Source: Lachnospiraceae bacterium (lineage in GTDB: Bacteria; Bacillota; Clostridia; Lachnospirales; Lachnospiraceae). From it: a DNA stretch of 8,749 nucleotides. The notes beneath the pieces are model-generated. The model was given only the letters and a program-made list of their open reading frames with translations. It was not told the origin of the DNA and did no database searches. A program made the translations under genes and the position numbers. Positions 5,507 through 8,749 of the stretch are shown piece after piece. Where the stretch lies: the NCBI GenBank assembly GCA_022798035.1, contig JAAWLS010000076.1, forward strand, positions 1 through 8,749. Reading direction: 5' to 3'. The first letter of the stretch is position 1. Every line of letters starts with the position of its first letter.

Positions 5507-6091
5507 TCAATTCATCTTAACTACCTTAATTTTATGTACTTCCACCGGAAATAATGCTAAAACTGCATCGGAAATATTTTTTGCCGTCTTTGCATTGTCA
5601 CCCCCTTCGGCCACCACCAGCACCCCCTCCACTTTGGGCAGTACTTCCTTTGTCACAAAAGGCTGCCCTTCACTCCCTTCCTTTTGGGCATATATAGTTC
5701 CTTCCTGATACTGTTTCTCCTGGGTATTTCGCTTTACTGTGCCGTCCTCCTCGGAAATCTCCTGGCTGTTTCTCGTAATGTCTTTTTCCACCACAGACTC
5801 CCCCTCATCCCGCAGGGTAATCATCACTTCCACCTTACCGACCCCTTCCATTTCTCCCAGAGTCTGCTCTAACTTCCGTTCCAGCTCCCTCTCATAGCCG
5901 CTAAAACGGCCGTCGGAAACCTCCCCTGCATTTTCCTCTTCTCTTTCCTGCCTTTCTTCTCCTGGACTGTCCTTTTTCTCTGTGGGAAGGGCAATCACCA
6001 GCAGCAGTACACCTGCCAGCCCGCCAATGAGCAGCTGGTTTTTCGATATTTCTTTTATTTTTTTCAGAGAAAACCACTCTTTCTTTCTCAT
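5507..6091 (-). CDS. spoIIIAG: stage III sporulation protein AG
   Basis: SpoIIIAG forms the large ring of the mother-cell/forespore channel; in B. subtilis its soluble domain builds a 30-subunit ring with a beta-barrel insertion. The 194-residue product has one membrane segment (~19-36) after a basic N-terminus, then an acidic linker (~38-65). The ring-building domain starts at ~66 with EGVGKVEVMITL (82-93). It is interrupted by a charged, predicted beta insertion (~95-145) and resumes with the family signature LPKVEGVLVVAEGG (151-164) and a final beta strand. The ATG is preceded by GGAGGG at good spacing. It follows spoIIIAF after a 69-nt gap, the widest in the cluster, and precedes spoIIIAH by 15 nt. 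Confidence 0.95.
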   Translation of the reverse strand: MRKKEWFSLKKIKEISKNQLLIGGLAGVLLLVIALPTEKKDSPGEERQEREEENAGEVSDGRFSGYERELERKLEQTLGEMEGVGKVEVMITLRDEGESVVEKDITRNSQEISEEDGTVKRNTQEKQYQEGTIYAQKEGSEGQPFVTKEVLPKVEGVLVVAEGGDNAKTAKNISDAVLALFPVEVHKIKVVKMN

Positions 6092-6160
6092 CTCTTCCCT
6101 CCATTTTGATGTGGCACAACACTATTTTCCGGTTTCACCATTCCCCGCATCTTTTTTAAA

Positions 6161-6715
6161 TTATCCTCCCTGCACAGTTATCTGAATCTGCCCCTCCTCC
6201 AGCTGATAGAACTCCATCAGCTCTCGTTTTAGCTCGTAGACTTCGGAATATTCCCCGCTGTCATCCTTAAAGGAAGCCTTGGAGACAAAAAGTCCTTCTT
6301 CCCTGTTCAGGCTCACTTCCATGCCGATGGATTCTACCTGATATTCTTCCGACAGATGCACCTCTGTCCAAAGGGCCTTCATCTGCTTCTCCTCTGCAAT
6401 CCGTCCCACGTCCATCTCAATTGCCCGTTCATACTCCTGAAGGTAGACTCTTTTCTGCGTCTGTTCCAAATGCTCTGTGTCCAGTTTCAAATTATTCAGT
6501 TCCTGAAAAAATCCAGTCTGGTTGATTTTTTTCATAAGAAGTTCTTCCTGCCCAAGCAGAGAGAGTATCGGCGTCAGCACCAGAATCATCAAAAGCATTC
6601 CAGAAAAAAATTTCACATATTTCCGGTAATTTTCCCTGGGCAGAACATGAAGGATAACCGTCATAAAAATATAAAAACATACAATATTTCTGACCCATCC
6701 ATAGATAAATTCCAT
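6161..6715 (-). CDS. spoIIIAF: stage III sporulation protein AF
   Basis: SpoIIIAF is a mother-cell membrane component of the SpoIIIA channel with a ring-building-like soluble domain. The 184-residue product (B. subtilis about 206) has two N-terminal membrane segments (~6-24 and ~34-54). A predicted helical stretch follows (~75-115), then a C-terminal alpha/beta domain (~115-182) ending in the strand QIQITVQ. The ribosome site AGGGGGA overlaps the TAG stop of spoIIIAE, and only 10 nt separate the genes, which suggests translational coupling. Membrane pattern, cluster position and length support the name more than individual residues do. Confidence 0.92.
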   Translation of the reverse strand: MEFIYGWVRNIVCFYIFMTVILHVLPRENYRKYVKFFSGMLLMILVLTPILSLLGQEELLMKKINQTGFFQELNNLKLDTEHLEQTQKRVYLQEYERAIEMDVGRIAEEKQMKALWTEVHLSEEYQVESIGMEVSLNREEGLFVSKASFKDDSGEYSEVYELKRELMEFYQLEEGQIQITVQGG

Positions 6716-6725
6716 ATGCTTCCCC

Positions 6726-7922
6726 CTAATGATTAAATGTAGTTGCAGCCGTTATCATGGCTATTGTCACCAAAAACATCACTGTGGTGGTCACCACCAC
6801 TTTCCCCAGCAGCCTGCCGCTCTCCCCTGCGCTGCTGATACAGCCAATCATCCGTTTGTCTGACATAGGCTGTATTACAGCTGCCAGAAGTTTATACAAA
6901 AAAGACATCACTCCCACCTTAATCAAGGGCCCGGCGCACAGAGCCAGCAATACCAGAATGGCTGCAATTCCGATTCCATTTTTGATAATAATTCCCGAAC
7001 CCACCATAATCTCCGTCACTGCATTGATGGAAGCTCCAAGCCCCGGAAGCATGCCCGCTGTCTTAGAAATCATGCCGCTCTTAAAGGTATCAATCGCCGG
7101 CGTCAGCAGATTCTGCACCACATTGATTCCCACCACAAGGGTAAACAGCAGTTTCATCACCCACTCAACGCCTGATTTCAAAAGCTCTGTCATTCGGGAC
7201 AGCAAAGCCTCGTCCGTGAGATAATTCATCAATTCCAGCACCATATAAATCTGCACTGCCGGAACCACCAGGTATTGCATACTCCACTCCATCCCATAAA
7301 TCAGCAGAAAAGTCAAATCATAAAATCCTGCTGCTGTAGTAATCTGCCCGGAAAACGCCATGCTCATGGTAAACGTGGGTATCATTACTTTTAAAAATAT
7401 CATCATCTCTTCAATCACATCCACAGACACATCCCGCAGCACAAAAAATGATTTCATCAGCAGCACCATCAGCAGCATATACACCATATAAAAGCTGATT
7501 TCCGTCACTGCAGGATTTTCAAACACATCTGTGAAATTATACAAAATGGCAAACACAAAGCACAGAAGTACAATCTGCACCAGCGTGCCCCGAAAGGCCG
7601 TAATCTCTGCAAATATCACCTGGAAAATCTCTTTGAGCAGCCAGCCTTTCTCTATTTCCTCTCCCTCGGCCAGCCTTCGGACCAAATCTTCAAAGTCCAG
7701 ATTTTCGGTACTCTCCTGCTGACTCAGCACACTATCAATCTCTGAAAAATCAAGCTCTGCCAGATAACTGTCAATGTTCTCCTCCATTTCCTGGTCTTTT
7801 GTGATTTCCTGCTCCTCATTCCCTGCATTTCCTCTTGCAGCGCCCGCTCCATACACTTTCTGACTGCAGACAGCCAGAAAAAAAATCAGAAACACTCCAA
7901 ATACAGATAGATATTTTCTCAT
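6726..7922 (-). CDS. spoIIIAE: stage III sporulation protein AE
   Basis: SpoIIIAE is the polytopic membrane protein thought to form part of the conduit or base of the channel in the engulfing mother-cell membrane. The 398-residue product matches the usual size (~400). A cleavable signal peptide is likely at residues 1 to ~25. An acidic extracytoplasmic segment follows (~35-95, rich in Glu, Asp, Gln), then about seven to nine membrane segments from ~113 to ~392. Family-like features are NLLTPAIDTFKSG (271-283), followed by the glycine-rich GMLPGLGASINAVTE (290-304), and the C-terminal SDKRMIGCISSAGESGRLL (354-372). The ATG follows GGGAG at about seven bases. It lies 14 nt after spoIIIAD and 10 nt before spoIIIAF. 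Confidence 0.96.
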   Translation of the reverse strand: MRKYLSVFGVFLIFFLAVCSQKVYGAGAARGNAGNEEQEITKDQEMEENIDSYLAELDFSEIDSVLSQQESTENLDFEDLVRRLAEGEEIEKGWLLKEIFQVIFAEITAFRGTLVQIVLLCFVFAILYNFTDVFENPAVTEISFYMVYMLLMVLLMKSFFVLRDVSVDVIEEMMIFLKVMIPTFTMSMAFSGQITTAAGFYDLTFLLIYGMEWSMQYLVVPAVQIYMVLELMNYLTDEALLSRMTELLKSGVEWVMKLLFTLVVGINVVQNLLTPAIDTFKSGMISKTAGMLPGLGASINAVTEIMVGSGIIIKNGIGIAAILVLLALCAGPLIKVGVMSFLYKLLAAVIQPMSDKRMIGCISSAGESGRLLGKVVVTTTVMFLVTIAMITAATTFNH

Positions 7923-7936
7923 GCCACGCTCCCTTT

Positions 7937-8323
7937 TTAACTCAAGAATTCTCCAATCGTCTCCAGCAGCACCAAAAGTACCGGCATGCTGATAACCAGA
8001 ATCGACAATTTCCCAAACATCTCAATCTGTCCCGCCACCGTCTGATATCCTGCATCTTTACAGAGGTTTGAAGAAAATTCCGCCACATAAGTAATCCCTA
8101 TCATTTTAATCAAAATTCCGATATACCCTGTGTCCAGCTTCACATAGTCCTGCATTCGGTTAATCACTGACAACACCAATTCCAGCTTGGACAGAATAAA
8201 ATAAAAAATGCACAGCGACACTCCCAGGGTGGCAAAGAGCTCGTACTCCTTTTTCTGCTCCTTTAACATGATTCCCAGCAACGTTCCGACAATTCCCAGA
8301 ACTGCAATCTTTAAAATATCCAT
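7937..8323 (-). CDS. spoIIIAD: stage III sporulation protein AD
   Basis: SpoIIIAD is a small integral membrane part of the channel base. The 128-residue product (B. subtilis 133) has membrane segments at ~4-20, ~30-48, ~67-83 and ~103-122. It carries the conserved block KMIGITYVAEFSSNLCKDAG (73-92) and keeps KEQK (21-24) after the first helix. I placed the start at the ATG at 8323, which has AGGA five bases before it and gives a protein beginning MDILKIAVLG like its homologues. An in-frame ATG at 8347 would overlap spoIIIAC and add eight residues without a better ribosome site. The gap to spoIIIAC is 13 nt. Confidence 0.95.
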   Translation of the reverse strand: MDILKIAVLGIVGTLLGIMLKEQKKEYELFATLGVSLCIFYFILSKLELVLSVINRMQDYVKLDTGYIGILIKMIGITYVAEFSSNLCKDAGYQTVAGQIEMFGKLSILVISMPVLLVLLETIGEFLS

Positions 8324-8336
8324 TCCGTTCCTGCCT

Positions 8337-8531
8337 TTACAATGCAAACAGATTTTTCATGGTTTCAAACAATTCATAGATATAAGGCACAATCCAGAAA
8401 AGCACAATCAAAAGTCCTGCAAGACTGGTCAGAAAGGCATGTTCCTCTCTTCCGCTGTGTTTTAATACCTGGCTCAATACGGTGACAAGAATTCCCACCG
8501 CCGCTATTTTAAAAATCAAACTTATACTCAT
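8337..8531 (-). CDS. spoIIIAC: stage III sporulation protein AC
   Basis: SpoIIIAC is the smallest member of the SpoIIIA complex, a two-helix membrane protein thought to lie in the base of the channel with AD and AE. The 64-residue product is of typical length (B. subtilis 68). Two hydrophobic segments (~5-22 and ~33-52) are joined by the short polar loop KHSGREEH, which retains the basic/acidic character seen in the family. GGAGG stands five bases before the ATG. The gap to the stop of spoIIIAB is 16 nt. Confidence 0.95.
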   Translation of the reverse strand: MSISLIFKIAAVGILVTVLSQVLKHSGREEHAFLTSLAGLLIVLFWIVPYIYELFETMKNLFAL

Positions 8532-8547
8532 ATATGCCTCCGCGCCA

Positions 8548-8749
8548 TCAGATTAACAGAATAACCAAAAACAACCCGCACATCAGACTCAAGGTTCCGG
8601 CGATTTTCTGTCGGTCTTTCAATTCTTCCTGTGCTTTTTGAATCAGTACTTCCGTCTGCTCTATGTACAATTCCAGGTTTTTCAATTGCATCTGACCATC
8701 TAAATACCCAAAGTTCTCTCCTGCCCGCTTTAGCAGTTCCCGCTCTTCT
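8548..8749 (-). CDS. spoIIIAB: stage III sporulation protein AB, 3' end
   Basis: Only the last 66 codons are in the window, ending in TGA (8550-8548); the 5' part lies beyond the right edge. SpoIIIAB is a membrane-anchored protein of the channel base, related in fold to the GspF family of secretion-system proteins. The visible part is a charged helical stretch (ERELLKRAGENFGYLDGQMQ and onward through EELKDRQK) followed by a C-terminal membrane segment (AGTLSLMCGLFLVILLI). This is the expected family ending, and the position directly before spoIIIAC agrees. spoIIIAA (ATPase) would be expected further to the right. Confidence 0.9.
   Translation of the reverse strand, partial: EERELLKRAGENFGYLDGQMQLKNLELYIEQTEVLIQKAQEELKDRQKIAGTLSLMCGLFLVILLI

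Noticed and set aside
6092..6160. 69-nt gap between spoIIIAF and spoIIIAG as a site for a small gene or internal promoter
   Set aside because: No open frame with a ribosome site, no convincing -35/-10 pair and no stable hairpin were found in it.
8324..8347. Upstream ATG extending spoIIIAD by eight codons
   Set aside because: It would overlap the end of spoIIIAC and has no better ribosome site; homologues start near MDILKIAVLG.

Overview
The window looks like chromosome of a spore-forming, strictly anaerobic Firmicute, most likely a clostridium of the Lachnospiraceae type. The grounds are a spoIIIA sporulation cluster, strong AGGAGG-type ribosome binding sites, moderate GC, and a large multi-iron-sulfur flavoprotein typical of gut anaerobes. 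The genus cannot be fixed from the sequence alone. Every gene I accept lies on the minus strand, so transcription runs from the right edge to the left.

From right to left, 8749-4619 holds seven of the eight spoIIIA genes in canonical order: spoIIIAB (3' end only), AC, AD, AE, AF, AG and AH. Gaps between them are 10-16 nt, except 69 nt between AF and AG. Together they encode the mother-cell half of the SpoIIIA-SpoIIQ channel (feeding tube), which joins mother cell and engulfed forespore and keeps the forespore active. AB, AC, AD and AE are the membrane base, AF, AG and AH carry ring-building domains, and AH would bind forespore SpoIIQ. SpoIIIAH starts at TTG and ends in an unusual Gly/Ala/Thr/Asp/Asn-rich tail of about 60 residues.

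Next (4618-4434) is a 185-nt spacer with a 25-bp tandem repeat and a good sigma-A-type promoter. It is followed by deoB, phosphopentomutase, with all its metal ligands intact. A 295-nt spacer (3275-2981) then carries two diverged copies of a segment with an extended -10 promoter, bracketing a long hairpin.

The last gene (2980-254) encodes a 908-residue flavoprotein. It joins an N-terminal winged-helix-like and cysteine-rich region, a ferredoxin motif, a GltD-type FAD/NAD(P)H oxidoreductase and a C-terminal ferredoxin. Its physiological partner is unknown. Downstream (253-1) is non-coding: a long hairpin flanked by short direct repeats, then an intrinsic terminator, then further inverted repeats.

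No RNA gene, CRISPR array or transposase was seen. The gene content is mostly known biology. The less explained parts are the two structured intergenic elements, the flavoprotein architecture and the SpoIIIAH tail.
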